Positions 1 through 9,513 of a DNA stretch of 64,000 nt are shown in pieces; position 1 is the stretch's first letter, and each line of letters opens with the position of its first letter. Location: assembly GCF_011927945.1 (NCBI RefSeq), contig NZ_JAATJM010000002.1, positions 558,001-622,000 on the forward strand, in the 5' to 3' direction. The notes under the pieces are model-generated. The model had not been told where the DNA came from and did not search any database. It saw only the letters and a program-made list of their open reading frames with translations. Source of the stretch: Brevundimonas alba. Its GTDB lineage: Bacteria; Pseudomonadota; Alphaproteobacteria; Caulobacterales; Caulobacteraceae. The translations under genes were made by a program, and so were the position numbers.

Positions 1-1283
1 CGGCGGATGATCATCGAACTGGCCATCAGCATCGCGATGGGCAGGATCACGAACAGTCCGCTGAGGGTGTTCAGCGCCATGGGCGTGTTCACCGCGCCGG
101 TCGCCTGCTGGAACCCGACCCAGGCCAGCGGCAGAAGCACGACGGTCGACAGGGCGGTCCCCAGCTTGTTGGTGAGGGTCATCAGGGCGAACAGCATGGC
201 CGATCGGTCCTCGCCGCTCTCCAGCCGCTCCTCGTCGCCGATGTCGGCCATCATGGCGCGGATCAGGATCTGGCCGGCGGGGAAGGGCAGGCCGACCAGC
301 AGCATGCTGGCGACGGCCAGCGGGAACGAGCCGACCGGCGCGGCCCAGACGCCGAGATAGGCCGCCGCGTAGACCAGTCCGGCCACCGCCAGCGCCCGGT
401 GCTTGCCCAGCCGCAGCGCCGCCCAGCTCCACAGCGGCGAGCCCACAAGACCGGCGGCGAAATAGGCGAAGATCAGGATGTTGGCCTGACCGCCGTCCAT
501 GCCCTTGACCGAGGTGAAGTAGAACAGGGCCAGGGCGCCGGTGATCCCGGGCGCGAGCCCGTACAGCAGATCGGTCAGCATCAGCCGCCGGATCGAGGCC
601 AGTTTGAAGAAGGCGAAATAGTCCTTGAGGGTCGCGTGGCATTCCCCGACCACCCGCGGCTCCGGGACGAATTTCACCGCCGCCGCGATGGTCACAGGCA
701 GCAGGACGATGATGAACAGGCCCATGGCGGCGACGCCTTCGGCCTCCGTCCCGCCCCTTGCGGCCACGATGACGGGCAGCAGCAGGACCAGCAGGATGCC
801 GACGACATTGCCGAACTGCCACCAGCCATAGACGCGGCTGCGTTCGTTGTAGTTCGACGACAGCACGGCGGCCCAGGAGGTCTGGGCCAGAACGACGACC
901 GAAAACGCGACGTAGATGCCGACCAGGCAGACGGCGAGCAGCGGCAGGCCCGCGCCCGGCGGCGGCATGAAGCAGAGCCAGGTCGCGATCATCAGCATCA
1001 GTCCGCCGCCCATGATCCACGGCTTGAAGCGGCCGATCCGGGTCCGGGTCTTGTCGATCCACATGCCGATGAAGGGATCGGCGCCGATGTCGAGGATCCG
1101 CGCGATGAAGAAGATGGCCGTGATCGAGGCGAGCGGAAGTTCGAGGCTGCGCGCGAAGAAGGTCGGCAGGTGAACGATCAGAGGCAGGCCCAGCGCCGCG
1201 AACGGCAGCGACGGCCCCGCGAAGGCGGCGAGCACCGCGTTGCTGCGGCGGGGCGCGGAAAGAGCGGGGGCGGCGTCGGTCAT
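1..1283 (-). CDS. MFS transporter, sugar:cation (GPH/MelB-like) type, 3' end missing
   Basis: About 427 residues of a polytopic inner-membrane transporter are visible; the gene runs off the left edge, so the C-terminus is missing. The start is the ATG at 1283. Hydrophobic segments alternate with short charged loops along the whole length. The loop after the second segment reads DPFIGMWIDKTRTRIGRFKPW, which is the D-P-x-x-G...D-x-T-x-x-R-G-R motif of glycoside-pentoside-hexuronide:cation symporters. A second R-x-L...GDEER region lies near the missing end. The substrate cannot be read from sequence. It is divergent from the VanY-like gene, with 144 bases between them. Family confident, substrate unknown. 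Confidence 0.85.
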   Translation of the reverse strand, partial: MTDAAPALSAPRRSNAVLAAFAGPSLPFAALGLPLIVHLPTFFARSLELPLASITAIFFIARILDIGADPFIGMWIDKTRTRIGRFKPWIMGGGLMLMIATWLCFMPPPGAGLPLLAVCLVGIYVAFSVVVLAQTSWAAVLSSNYNERSRVYGWWQFGNVVGILLVLLLPVIVAARGGTEAEGVAAMGLFIIVLLPVTIAAAVKFVPEPRVVGECHATLKDYFAFFKLASIRRLMLTDLLYGLAPGITGALALFYFTSVKGMDGGQANILIFAYFAAGLVGSPLWSWAALRLGKHRALAVAGLVYAAAYLGVWAAPVGSFPLAVASMLLVGLPFPAGQILIRAMMADIGDEERLESGEDRSAMLFALMTLTNKLGTALSTVVLLPLAWVGFQQATGAVNTPMALNTLSGLFVILPIAMLMASSMIIR

Positions 1284-1427
1284 GCGGGCGTCCGGCGATC
1301 CGGCCGTGAGTCGACCGTGGCTTCACCATGCCGATTTTGCGGGCGGTGCGCGAGCCGCACGAGCCGCCATCCGCGCGTCAGGCGAAGGGCCTTGCCGATG
1401 ACACACGGCTGGGGCCACCATCGGGCG

Positions 1428-2327
1428 ATGTTCAGGCGCGCCGCCCTTACCCTGCTGGCCGTTCTGCCCTTGCTGCTCGCGGCGGGGGCGGGGCAGGCGC
1501 GCGCCCAGAACCGCTCCGGCGCGGCCGAGGTCTGCGACGTGGGCGCGACCGAATGGGGCGCCCCGGCGCTCGCCAACGCCATCTCCCACTATTCGCTGGA
1601 ATGGACCCCCTTCGGTCCGACCGAATGGGGCTGGGAGACCTATCTGCCGCTGATCCAGAAGGAACTCGGCACCGACTGCGCGCCCGGATCGCCGGTGTTC
1701 GCCAAGGCGCTGGCCGAGTTCCAGTACGCCCATGCCCTGCCGCCGACGGGCTGGTTCGATCAGGCGACATTCCAGACCTTTCGTGGCGTCTGGCAGGAGC
1801 GGCGGCCCTTCATCATGGCTCGCGTGCGCGAGGAGCCATGCCCCGAGCCGCCGCCGCTGTACCAACTCGGCTATCTGGTCGAGTCGGAGGAGCACGCCGA
1901 CCGCCTGACCCGGCTGCTGCGCCGTGACGTGCTGGAGGCCTATCGTCGGCTGGTGGCCGCGGCCCGCGCCGAAGTGCCGGAGGTGGCGGAAAATCCGGAG
2001 CTGCTGCAGATTTTCTCGGGCTTCCGCGATCCGGAGGCCGACGCCGCCCGCTGCGCCGCCCAGGGCAATTGCGACGGCCTGCGCCGCGCCGTCTGCTCGC
2101 CGCACCGCACGGGGACGGCTGTGGACCTGTACGTCGGTCAGGCGCCCGGCCTGGGCGTCGACAACACCTCGCCCGCCAGCCGGCTGCACATGACCCGGAG
2201 CGACACCTACCGCTGGCTGGTGCGCAACGCCGGACGCTTCGGCTTCGTGCCCTATGTCTATGAGCCGTGGCACTGGGAGTGGGTCAGCCCCACCGGCGGC
2301 TATGCGGCGGCCGCGGCGGCCCCGTGA
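1428..2327 (+). CDS. VanY-like D-alanyl-D-alanine carboxypeptidase (M15), exported
   Basis: 299 residues. Starting at the ATG at 1428 gives a clean signal peptide (two Arg, then a Leu/Ala-rich core ending near AGQARAQ), so this start is preferred to the in-frame ATG at 1398. The C-terminal half holds the M15/VanY zinc-peptidase signature: S-P-H-R-T-G-T-A-V-D at residues 224-233 and E-P-W-H-W-E-W at about 279-285, supplying the His, Asp and His ligands and the catalytic Glu. It should trim the terminal D-Ala from peptidoglycan stem peptides in the periplasm. The first 170 residues have no recognised domain. The last codons overlap the start of the next gene as GTGA. Confidence 0.85.
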   Translation: MFRRAALTLLAVLPLLLAAGAGQARAQNRSGAAEVCDVGATEWGAPALANAISHYSLEWTPFGPTEWGWETYLPLIQKELGTDCAPGSPVFAKALAEFQYAHALPPTGWFDQATFQTFRGVWQERRPFIMARVREEPCPEPPPLYQLGYLVESEEHADRLTRLLRRDVLEAYRRLVAAARAEVPEVAENPELLQIFSGFRDPEADAARCAAQGNCDGLRRAVCSPHRTGTAVDLYVGQAPGLGVDNTSPASRLHMTRSDTYRWLVRNAGRFGFVPYVYEPWHWEWVSPTGGYAAAAAAP

Positions 2328-2791
2328 TCCGGCCGCTGACGCCCGGCGAGCGCGGCCTCGCGGAGGAGGCCTTCGGAGACGCCCTGCGCCTCGACGCCAT
2401 CCGCTTCCTGCCCTCGCCCTGGCCGTTCGACCGCGCCTTCGTGCCGGGCCGCTGGTTCGGGCGCGAATGGATCGTCTGGCCGCGACGAACGCTGCCCTCC
2501 GACGTCGCCGATGCGCCGCTGCGGACACAGGCCGTCTTGGTCCACGAACTCACCCATGTCTGGCAGGCGCAGCAGGGTGTGAACCTGCTGACCGGCAAGC
2601 TCCGCGCCGGCGACAAGCCGGCCTCCTACGAATACCCGGTCGGCATGGACTGCGACTGGGGCGGGCTGAACATCGAGCAGCAGGCCATGGTGGTCGAACA
2701 CCGCTTCCGGCTGCTGCACGGGGAGGCGGCGCCGGCCCCGGCGGACTTCTACGACCGCGTTTGTCCTCTGGGACCCAGGATCAAAACCTGA
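2324..2791 (+). CDS. Small HExxH protein ('vgr-related'), possible zinc peptidase
   Basis: 155 residues from a GTG that overlaps the upstream stop codon as GTGA, so it is probably translationally coupled to the carboxypeptidase gene. A zinc-peptidase-like H-E-L-T-H lies at residues 74-78, and a downstream E near EQQAMVVEH could be a third ligand. Similar short proteins in Caulobacterales are annotated 'vgr related protein', but nothing here links it to VgrG or type VI secretion. There is no signal peptide or membrane span. A peptidase function is inferred from the motif only. Confidence 0.7.
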   Translation: MIRPLTPGERGLAEEAFGDALRLDAIRFLPSPWPFDRAFVPGRWFGREWIVWPRRTLPSDVADAPLRTQAVLVHELTHVWQAQQGVNLLTGKLRAGDKPASYEYPVGMDCDWGGLNIEQQAMVVEHRFRLLHGEAAPAPADFYDRVCPLGPRIKT

Positions 2792-2842
2792 CCGTCGCGA
2801 CTTGACCGCCGGCCAGCGGACCCCATATCCGCTACACACGCT

Positions 2843-2857
2843 GTTGCTAATCGCAAC
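2843..2857. promoter_or_regulatory. Short inverted repeat upstream of wrbA
   Basis: GTTGC-TAATC-GCAAC is a perfect 5-base inverted repeat 22 bases upstream of the wrbA start. It could be an operator, but at this length it could also arise by chance. Confidence 0.25.
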
Positions 2858-2879
2858 CTCATCCAGCGGAGAGTCCCCG

Positions 2880-3482
2880 ATGCCCAAGATCCTCGTCCTG
2901 TATCATTCGACCTACGGCCATATCGAAGCGATGGCCCGTGCTGTCGCCCAAGGCGTGCGGGAGGTCGAGGGCGCGACCGCCGACATCAAACGGGTTCCGG
3001 AGCTGGTGCCCGAGGAACTGGCGCGGCAGAGCGGCTACAAGCTGGATCAGGCGGCGCCGATCGCGGCCGTCGACGATCTGGCCGGCTATGACGCCATCAT
3101 CGTCGGGGCAGGCACGCGCTACGGCACGGCCGCCTCCCAGATGCGAAACTTCCTCGACCAGACCGGCGGCCTGTGGGCGCGGGGCGCGCTGGTCGGCAAG
3201 GTCGGCTCGGCCTTCTCCTCGACCGCGACCCAGCACGGCGGGCAGGAGACGACCCTGATCGGCCTGATCCAGACCCTGCTGCATCACGGCATGGTCGTCG
3301 CCGGCCTGCCCTATGCCTGGGCCGGGCAGCAGCGAATGGACGAGATCACCGGCGGTTCGCCCTATGGCGCGACCACCATCACCGGCGGCGACGGCTCACG
3401 CATGCCCAGCGACAACGAACTGGAAGGCGCCCGCTGGCAGGGTCGCTACGTCGCCGAAACGGCGAAGAAGTTGTTCGGATGA
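2880..3482 (+). CDS. wrbA: NAD(P)H:quinone oxidoreductase, WrbA family
   Basis: 200 residues, the normal WrbA length. The N-terminus [15 protein letters not shown] is the flavodoxin-like FMN-phosphate loop. GAGTRYG-x-x-ASQMR and the later [13 protein letters not shown] are WrbA hallmarks around the flavin and quinone site. It should carry out two-electron reduction of quinones in the cytoplasm and so limit oxidative stress. The ATG at 2880 follows GGAGAG. It overlaps the next gene by four bases (ATGA), suggesting a two-gene operon of redox enzymes. Confidence 0.93.
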   Translation: MPKILVLYHSTYGHIEAMARAVAQGVREVEGATADIKRVPELVPEELARQSGYKLDQAAPIAAVDDLAGYDAIIVGAGTRYGTAASQMRNFLDQTGGLWARGALVGKVGSAFSSTATQHGGQETTLIGLIQTLLHHGMVVAGLPYAWAGQQRMDEITGGSPYGATTITGGDGSRMPSDNELEGARWQGRYVAETAKKLFG

Positions 3483-4237
3483 ACCGCCAGCCCGCCGTCT
3501 TCTTCGGCCATGGATCGCCCATGAACGCACTCGGCGGGCCGTACGCCGAAGCGTGGGGCGAACTCGGCCGCGCGCTCGGCAAGCCGAAGGGCGTGGTCAT
3601 GGTCTCGGCCCACTGGGAAACCGAAGGGCTGGGTGTGACGGCGCAGCCGAAGCCTGAAACCATCCATGATTTCGGCAACTTCCCGGCGGAACTGCACGCG
3701 ATGCAGTATCCTGCGCCGGGATCTCCAGATCTGGCCGCGCGGGTCTCGGCCCTGACCGGGGCGACCCCCACGCACCAGTGGGGACTGGATCATGGGACCT
3801 GGTCGGTGCTGGCGCATGTCTGGCCCGAAGCGGACGTGCCGATCGTTCAGCTGTCGCTCGACCGGCGGCTCGACGCGCACGATCATTTCGATCTGGCCCG
3901 CAAGCTGGCGGCCCTCCGCGACGAGGGTGTCGTGATCGCCGGCTCGGGCGACTTCGTGCACAATCTGCGCACCTGGAAGCGGGCGGGCGGTGAGCCCTAC
4001 GCCTGGGCCAGCCAGTTCAACGAGGCGGTCAAGGCGGCGCTGGTGCGTGGCGACGACGCGGCGCTGATCGACTGGGTCGGTCTGGCCGAGGACGCGCAGA
4101 TGAGCGTTCCCACCGACGAGCATTTCCTGCCGCTGCTGTACGTCGCCGCCCAGCGCCTGCCGGGTGACGACGTCAGCTTCTTCAACGACGTCATCGAGGG
4201 CGGTTCGATCTCGATGACGGGCGTCCGGATCGGCTAG
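3479..4237 (+). CDS. ygiD: Extradiol-type aromatic ring-opening dioxygenase (YgiD/DODA family)
   Basis: 252 residues, the usual length for class III extradiol dioxygenases of the 4,5-DOPA dioxygenase type. Metal-ligand motifs are in the expected order: FGHGSPMN near the N-terminus, VSAHWE at about residue 44, G-S-G-D-F-V-H-N in the middle and DEHFLPLL near the C-terminus. It is probably a metal-dependent catechol or DOPA-like ring-cleaving enzyme; the physiological substrate of YgiD proteins is not settled. It starts inside the wrbA stop (ATGA) and shares its own stop, CTAG, with the convergent doxX gene. Confidence 0.9.
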   Translation: MNRQPAVFFGHGSPMNALGGPYAEAWGELGRALGKPKGVVMVSAHWETEGLGVTAQPKPETIHDFGNFPAELHAMQYPAPGSPDLAARVSALTGATPTHQWGLDHGTWSVLAHVWPEADVPIVQLSLDRRLDAHDHFDLARKLAALRDEGVVIAGSGDFVHNLRTWKRAGGEPYAWASQFNEAVKAALVRGDDAALIDWVGLAEDAQMSVPTDEHFLPLLYVAAQRLPGDDVSFFNDVIEGGSISMTGVRIG

Positions 4238-4629
4238 ACCCTCTTGCGGATCGCCGCGTCGACGCTCCACGGTCCCGGGCCGGCGGCGACGAAGTACAGG
4301 AAGACGAAGCAGTACAGGACGATGGTCTCACCCCCGTTCAGGAACGGGATCGGTCCCTGCACTCCATGCACCGCCCAATAGCCGACGGCGCAGAAGCCGG
4401 CGGCGAGGAAGGCGACGGGACGGGTGAACAGGCCAAGCAGGAAGAGCGTGCCGAGCACCAGCTCGATCGGACCTGAGAGGCCCGCCAGGCTCAGGCCGGG
4501 CGGCGGCAGGCCGTCCATTGCGGGGAAGCCCAGCACCTTGGCCGTGCCATGGCAGACGAACAGAAGGCCGGTGACGATGCGCAGAAGGCTGAGCAACTGC
4601 GGCTGGTAGGCGGAAAACCTGTCGAACAT
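4234..4629 (-). CDS. DoxX family membrane protein
   Basis: 131 residues with four hydrophobic segments, matching the DoxX/DUF417 fold. The first helix ends in CHGTAKVLGFP, a typical DoxX loop. The family includes the small subunit of quinol oxidases and many uncharacterised redox-associated membrane proteins. A GGGAGGGA Shine-Dalgarno lies just upstream of the ATG at 4629. It is convergent with the dioxygenase gene and its stop codon shares CTAG with that gene. Exact role unknown. Confidence 0.85.
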   Translation of the reverse strand: MFDRFSAYQPQLLSLLRIVTGLLFVCHGTAKVLGFPAMDGLPPPGLSLAGLSGPIELVLGTLFLLGLFTRPVAFLAAGFCAVGYWAVHGVQGPIPFLNGGETIVLYCFVFLYFVAAGPGPWSVDAAIRKRV

Positions 4630-4704
4630 GGGTCCCTCCCTTTGTGGGAAGGCCAGTCTGAAACGGAGTCGGTTCCAGTTACAAGAATATGTCCGCCAGC
4701 GAAC

Positions 4705-6258
4705 TCAGGCCGCCTTGTCCAGCTCCACCATCTGCTGGATGGCGACGTAGTCGGTCTTGCCCGTGCCGAGCACCGGCACTTCTCCGACCCGCATGATCTT
4801 CTTGGGCACGGCCAGTTCCGGGGCGCCGTGGCTGCGGGCCCATTCGGCCAGCCGGGACACGTCGGCGTCCTTGCGGTCCGTGACCAGAACCAGCTTCTCG
4901 CCCTTGCGGCTGTCGGGGATGGACACCACCGCGTGGCGGGCTTCGGGCCAGACCGCGCTGGCCAGCCCCTCGACCGCCGTCAGAGACACCATCTCGCCGC
5001 CGATCTTGGCGAAGCGCTTCACCCGCCCGAGAATGGACACATAGCCCTCGTCGTCGACATCGACGATGTCGCCCGTGTCATGCCAGCCATCGACCAAGGG
5101 CTCGATGGCGAGCGGATCGTCGGCGGACAGATAGCCCTCCATGACGTTCGGGCCGCGCAGATACAGGCGTCCGCCCTCGTCGATCCCGTCCACCCGGTCG
5201 AGCCGCCACTCCATGCCGGGCAGTATCTGGCCGACGGTGCCCGGCCGGTTGCGGTCGGGATGGTTCACCGCCACCACGGGCGCCGCCTCGGTGGCGCCGT
5301 AGCCCTCGAGCAGCTTCAGGCCGTGGAAGCGGGTGTTGAACAGATGGTGCGTCTCGTCCCGCACCCTCTCGGCCCCGGCTACCACGAACTCCAGCGTCGA
5401 GAAGTCGTCGGGCCCGGCGACCCGGGCGTACTGGTTCAGGAAGGTGTCGGTGGCGAACAGGATCGAGGCCTTCACCTGCGGCAGCAGTTCGACGATCTGT
5501 TTGGCGTGCAGCGGGGAGGGATACTGGAACGCCTTCATCCCCTGCAGCAGCGGCAGCAGCACGCCGCCGGTCAGGCCGAAACAGTGGAAGGTCGGCAGCG
5601 GGTTGAACATCACCCACTCGGGCTTCAGCTCGATGTGCTGGGCGACCTGGCGGCAATTGGCGACCAGGTTCCACTGGCTCAGCACCACGCCCTTGGGCGC
5701 GCCGAAGCTGCCGGATGTGAACAGCACCACGCCGGGCGCGGACGGCTCCGTCTTCGTCCGGAACCGCTTCGGCATCATGCCGGCCATCAGCCCATAGAGC
5801 TTGTCGGGCAGGCCGATCGTCTTGCGCACGTCGTCGAGCCAGACGACCTCGGCCACGCTCTCGATGTGACCGATCAGTTCCTCCAGCTTGGCCTGCTGGA
5901 TGAAGCGTTTGGCGGTCAGGACCTTGCGCACGCCGGCGGCCAGAAGCGCCGCCTTCACATTGCGCTCGCCCGACGTGAAGTTGAGCATCACCGGAATGCG
6001 GCCGTGGGCGTGAAGGCCGTAGAAGGTCACCACCACGCCCATGCTGGACGGCAGCAGGACGCCCACGCGTTCCGACATTTCGGTCAGCCCGGCGATCTTG
6101 CGGCCCAGCACGAAGGCCGCGCGGATCAGGCCGGTGTAGGTGAGGGGCTTCCGGTCCTGGTCCTCCAGGATTTCCTTGTCGCCGTATTTGTCGCGGGCCG
6201 CGAGCAGGGCGTCGAAGATGGTTTCCTCAACGGCCTTGGGGTCCAGGGGTACGCGCAA
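4705..6258 (-). CDS. AMP-forming acyl-CoA/acyl-ACP synthetase
   Basis: 517 residues of the ANL adenylate-forming superfamily. Visible motifs are the P-loop-like LFTSGSFGAPKG, the GYGATE core motif, WHDTGD and the hinge GRVKRFAKIGGE; the catalytic Lys is in GTGKTDY near the end. The hinge and overall sequence resemble the synthetase half of Aas (acyl-ACP synthetase), so a fatty-acid or acyl-ACP ligase is likely. I chose the TTG at 6258 because GGAGG lies six bases upstream. An ATG at 6324 would add 22 Pro/Ser/Ala-rich residues and has no good ribosome site. The gene is divergent from lipA. Confidence 0.85.
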   Translation of the reverse strand: MRVPLDPKAVEETIFDALLAARDKYGDKEILEDQDRKPLTYTGLIRAAFVLGRKIAGLTEMSERVGVLLPSSMGVVVTFYGLHAHGRIPVMLNFTSGERNVKAALLAAGVRKVLTAKRFIQQAKLEELIGHIESVAEVVWLDDVRKTIGLPDKLYGLMAGMMPKRFRTKTEPSAPGVVLFTSGSFGAPKGVVLSQWNLVANCRQVAQHIELKPEWVMFNPLPTFHCFGLTGGVLLPLLQGMKAFQYPSPLHAKQIVELLPQVKASILFATDTFLNQYARVAGPDDFSTLEFVVAGAERVRDETHHLFNTRFHGLKLLEGYGATEAAPVVAVNHPDRNRPGTVGQILPGMEWRLDRVDGIDEGGRLYLRGPNVMEGYLSADDPLAIEPLVDGWHDTGDIVDVDDEGYVSILGRVKRFAKIGGEMVSLTAVEGLASAVWPEARHAVVSIPDSRKGEKLVLVTDRKDADVSRLAEWARSHGAPELAVPKKIMRVGEVPVLGTGKTDYVAIQQMVELDKAA

Positions 6259-6424
6259 AGACAGCCTCCGTGGCGCGTTGGCCGCGCCTTGTCCTGCCGG
6301 CAAACTAGAGCGCGGCGGTGACATTGAAAAGATACGTTACCTTGCGTGAGCTTCGGCGTCGCCTTGCCTTCGCCACCCGGAAGGACGACATAGCGGTTTC
6401 GCACCGCCCGGAGCCCGCGCCGCC

Positions 6425-7387
6425 TTGGTCACGCTGATCGACACCCTGACGAAGACCCCCGCGGAACTGCGTCACCCCGAAAAGCAGAACCGGCCCGAGT
6501 CCGTCGTGCTGAAGAAGCCCGACTGGCTGCGCGTCAAGGCGCCGGGGTCCGGCCAGTACAACGCCACCCGCGCGATCGTGAAGGAGAAGGGTCTCCACAC
6601 GGTCTGCGAGGAGGCCGCCTGCCCGAACATCGGCGAGTGCTGGAGCCAGAAGCACGCCACCCTGATGATCATGGGCGACACCTGCACGCGGGCCTGCGCC
6701 TTCTGCAACGTCAAGACGGGCCTGCCCCAGCCGCTCGACCCGGAAGAGCCCGGCAAGGTCGGCCTGGCCGTGCAGCAGATGGGGCTGAACCACGTCGTCA
6801 TCACCAGCGTCGACCGGGATGACGTCTCCGACGGCGGCGCCGCCCACTTCGCCGAGGTCGTCCGCCAGATCCGCCTGCAGGCGCCGGGCACCACCATCGA
6901 GATCCTGACGCCCGACTTCCTGCGCAAGGACGGCGCGGCCGAGGTGATGATCGACGCCACCCCGGACGTGTTCAACCACAACCTCGAAACCGTGCCGCGG
7001 CTGTATCTGAAGATCCGGCCGGGCGCCCGCTACTTCCACTCGCTGCGCCTGCTGCAGATGGTCAAGGAGCGCGACCCCAACCAGTTCACCAAGTCCGGCA
7101 TCATGGTCGGCCTCGGCGAGACCAAGGAGGAGGTCATGCAGGTGATGGACGACATGCGGTCCGCCGGCGTCGACTTCATCACCATCGGCCAATACCTGCA
7201 GCCGACTCGCAAGCACGCAGCCATCGAGCGCTTCGTGACGCCGGAAGAGTTCAAGGCCTATGAGGCGATCGCCCGGGCCAAGGGCTTCCTGATGGTGTCC
7301 TCGTCGCCACTGACCCGCTCGTCGCACCACGCCGGCGAGGACTTCGCCCGCCTCCGGGCCGCGCGTCTGGCGCAGACCGGCCGCTGA
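6425..7387 (+). CDS. lipA: Lipoyl synthase
   Basis: 320 residues. LipA inserts two sulfur atoms into protein-bound octanoyl groups to make lipoyl cofactors, which the pyruvate dehydrogenase encoded at 13-18 kb needs. Both iron-sulfur clusters are evident: the auxiliary cluster Cys61/66/72 in [12 protein letters not shown] and the radical-SAM C-x3-C-x2-C at 87/91/94 in CTRACAFC. The C-terminal R-S-S-H-H-A family motif is present. The start is a TTG at 6425, with GGAG about 11 bases upstream. It heads a tight chain with the next four genes. Confidence 0.96.
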   Translation: MVTLIDTLTKTPAELRHPEKQNRPESVVLKKPDWLRVKAPGSGQYNATRAIVKEKGLHTVCEEAACPNIGECWSQKHATLMIMGDTCTRACAFCNVKTGLPQPLDPEEPGKVGLAVQQMGLNHVVITSVDRDDVSDGGAAHFAEVVRQIRLQAPGTTIEILTPDFLRKDGAAEVMIDATPDVFNHNLETVPRLYLKIRPGARYFHSLRLLQMVKERDPNQFTKSGIMVGLGETKEEVMQVMDDMRSAGVDFITIGQYLQPTRKHAAIERFVTPEEFKAYEAIARAKGFLMVSSSPLTRSSHHAGEDFARLRAARLAQTGR

Positions 7388-7394
7388 GCCGCCC

Positions 7395-7850
7395 TTGGCC
7401 GTCCACCGCGTCACGAAAATCCTGCCCTACCAGCCCGACCAGCTCGCGGCGCTGGTCGCCGACGTGGGCGCCTACCCGGACTTCGTGCCCTGGGTGTCGT
7501 CCATGCGCGTCTGGGGCCTTCGCGAGGAAGCGCCGGGCGTGACGCTCGTCGACGCAGAGGCCGGGGTCGGCTTCTCCTTCCTCAAGGAGCGGTTCTCGAC
7601 CTGGGTCCGGCACGATCGCAACGCACCCAAGGTCGAGGTCGGCCTGCTGCGCGGCCCCTTCCATCATCTGCGGAACCGCTGGGAGTTCTTCCCGGACCCG
7701 CAGGGCACACGGGTCGAGTTCATGATCGACTTCGCCTTCAAGTCGCGGCTGCTCGACATGATGCTTCAGGCCAATTTCGACCGGGCGGTCAGCAAGCTGA
7801 TGGGGTGTTTCGAGGCCCGCGCGGCGCATCTGTACGGACCGAAAGCGTGA
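7395..7850 (+). CDS. RatA/COQ10-like START-domain protein
   Basis: 151 residues covering one SRPBCC/START (polyketide cyclase) domain. The N-terminus VTKILPYQPDQLAALVADV...YPDFVPW is characteristic of the COQ10/RatA group, which binds ubiquinone and supports respiration in bacteria and mitochondria. RatA of E. coli has also been described as a ribosome-association toxin. Here it starts with TTG seven bases after lipA, the usual alphaproteobacterial arrangement, which favours a respiratory-cofactor role. It overlaps the following oxidoreductase gene as GTGA. Confidence 0.85.
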   Translation: MAVHRVTKILPYQPDQLAALVADVGAYPDFVPWVSSMRVWGLREEAPGVTLVDAEAGVGFSFLKERFSTWVRHDRNAPKVEVGLLRGPFHHLRNRWEFFPDPQGTRVEFMIDFAFKSRLLDMMLQANFDRAVSKLMGCFEARAAHLYGPKA

Positions 7851-8959
7851 GCTTCGACTTCGACGCCGTCGTCGTCGGTGCCGGCGCGGTCGGCCTCGCC
7901 TGCGGGCGCGCGCTGGCGAAACGCGGCCTTTCGGTACTGGTGCTCGAGAAGGAGCCGCTCATCGGCCAGGGCGTGTCCTCGCGCAACAGCGAGGTCATCC
8001 ACGGCGGCCTCTACTATCCGACCGGCTCGCTGAAGGCGCGGTTCTGCGTTCAGGGGCGCCGGCTGCTGTATGCCTTCCTCGACAGCCACAAGGTCGACTA
8101 CCGCCGCTGCGGCAAACTGGTGGTCGCGACGGAGGAGGCCGAGGTCGCCCGCATCGAAACCATCTTCGAACTGGCCACCGCCAACGAGGTCGAAGGGCTG
8201 GAGCATCTGACCGGCGCCCAGGCGCGGGCGCTGGAGCCGGGACTGAACGCCCACGCCGCCATCCTGTCGCCCGAAAGCGGGGTGTTCGACAGCCACGGCT
8301 ACATGCTGGCCCTGCAGGGCGAGATCGAGGACGCCGGCGGCTCGGTCGTCGTCTCCACGCCCTTCGAAGGCGCTGAGCCGCTGCCGGGCGGCGGGTTCAG
8401 CGTCACGGCGGGCGGGGAGGGCGGCGCGACCCTTACCACCCGGCTGCTGATCACCGCCCCGGGTCTCGGCGCCCAGGACGTCGCCGGTCGCATCGCCGGC
8501 TATCCGGCCGACCACATCCCGGCCGCGCATTTCGGCAAGGGCGTCTATTTCCGCCTGACCGGCAAGGCGCCGTTCGAGCGGCTTATCTATCCGCCGCCCA
8601 TCCCGGGGGCGCTGGGCACCCACTATCGCAAGGACCTCGGCGGTCAGGCGGTGTTCGGCCCCGACCTCGTCTATGTCGATGGCGAGGACTATTCCGTCGA
8701 CGCCGCCAAGGCAGTGGAGTTCGAGCGCTATATCCGCCGCTTCTGGCCGGACCTGCCGGACGGGGCGCTGACGCCGGACTACGCCGGCATCCGGCCCAAG
8801 CTGCACGGACCGGGCGAACCCCAGCCGGACTTCCAGCTCCGCGGCCGGGACGACCACGGCATCGACGGCCTCGTCGCCCTGTTCGGCATCGAGAGCCCCG
8901 GCCTGACCAGCTCGCTGGTCATCGGCGAGGCGGTGGCGGGGATCCTGCACCTTGACTGA
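7847..8959 (+). CDS. FAD-dependent oxidoreductase, L-2-hydroxyglutarate oxidase-like
   Basis: 370 residues. A Rossmann FAD motif, VVGAGAVGLACGRALA, opens the protein and is followed by SSRNSEVIHGGLYYP, the conserved stretch of the L2HGDH/LhgO family in the DAO superfamily. A C-terminal GIESPGLTSSLVIGE completes the FAD domain. The likely reaction is oxidation of L-2-hydroxyglutarate or a similar 2-hydroxy acid to the 2-oxo acid, passing electrons to quinone. The GTG at 7847 overlaps the upstream stop, so an extra 14 residues from earlier codons are not needed. Its substrate is unproven. Confidence 0.85.
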   Translation: MSFDFDAVVVGAGAVGLACGRALAKRGLSVLVLEKEPLIGQGVSSRNSEVIHGGLYYPTGSLKARFCVQGRRLLYAFLDSHKVDYRRCGKLVVATEEAEVARIETIFELATANEVEGLEHLTGAQARALEPGLNAHAAILSPESGVFDSHGYMLALQGEIEDAGGSVVVSTPFEGAEPLPGGGFSVTAGGEGGATLTTRLLITAPGLGAQDVAGRIAGYPADHIPAAHFGKGVYFRLTGKAPFERLIYPPPIPGALGTHYRKDLGGQAVFGPDLVYVDGEDYSVDAAKAVEFERYIRRFWPDLPDGALTPDYAGIRPKLHGPGEPQPDFQLRGRDDHGIDGLVALFGIESPGLTSSLVIGEAVAGILHLD

Positions 8960-9482
8960 TATCGTCATCCGCGACGCGGCGGCGGCCGATATCCCGGCCC
9001 TCCATCGCCTGATCGAGAGCGCTTACCGCGGCGAGGCGTCCCGCGCCGGCTGGACGACGGAAGCCGACCTGCTGGACGGCCAGCGCACCGATCCCGAAGA
9101 CCTCGCCGACATCCTCGCCGACCCGGCGCAGGCCCTGCTGACCGCGTGGCGGGACAACGAACTGGTGGGCTGCATCCTGATTGCCGACCGAGGCGCGGCG
9201 ACCGGCTATTTCGGCATGCTGTCGGTCAGCCCGACGCTTCAGGCCGGCGGTCTGGGCCGAATGCTCGTGGAGGCCGGTCATGACGCGCTGCGCGAGCGAT
9301 TCGGCGCGCTCCGGGTGCGCATCTCCGTCTTTCCGCAGCGGGAGACGCTGATGGCTTGGTACCAGAGGCTCGGCTACGGCCCGACCGGCGAGACCCTGCC
9401 GTTCCCCTACGGCAATCCACGGTTCGGTCTGCCGCTGCGGGACGACCTTCATTTCGTAGTCATGGAACGCGAACTGGCTTGA
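8952..9482 (+). CDS. GNAT family N-acetyltransferase
   Basis: 176 residues. The acetyl-CoA-binding motif appears as LSVSPTLQAGGLGRMLVEA (V-x-P-x-x-Q-x-x-G-x-G-x-x-L), with a C-terminal MAWYQRLGYGPTGE typical of GNAT beta-6/7. The acceptor substrate cannot be inferred. The start is a TTG at 8952 that overlaps the end of the oxidoreductase gene by eight bases, so the gene is probably expressed with the lipA chain. Confidence 0.85.
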   Translation: MTDIVIRDAAAADIPALHRLIESAYRGEASRAGWTTEADLLDGQRTDPEDLADILADPAQALLTAWRDNELVGCILIADRGAATGYFGMLSVSPTLQAGGLGRMLVEAGHDALRERFGALRVRISVFPQRETLMAWYQRLGYGPTGETLPFPYGNPRFGLPLRDDLHFVVMERELA

Positions 9483-9513
9483 CCGTGCCGTCCGCGAGCC
9501 GCACTCGCTGGGC

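Noticed and set aside
4549..6321. A 590-codon plus-strand frame
   Set aside because: Antisense to the AMP-ligase gene that carries all core ANL motifs.
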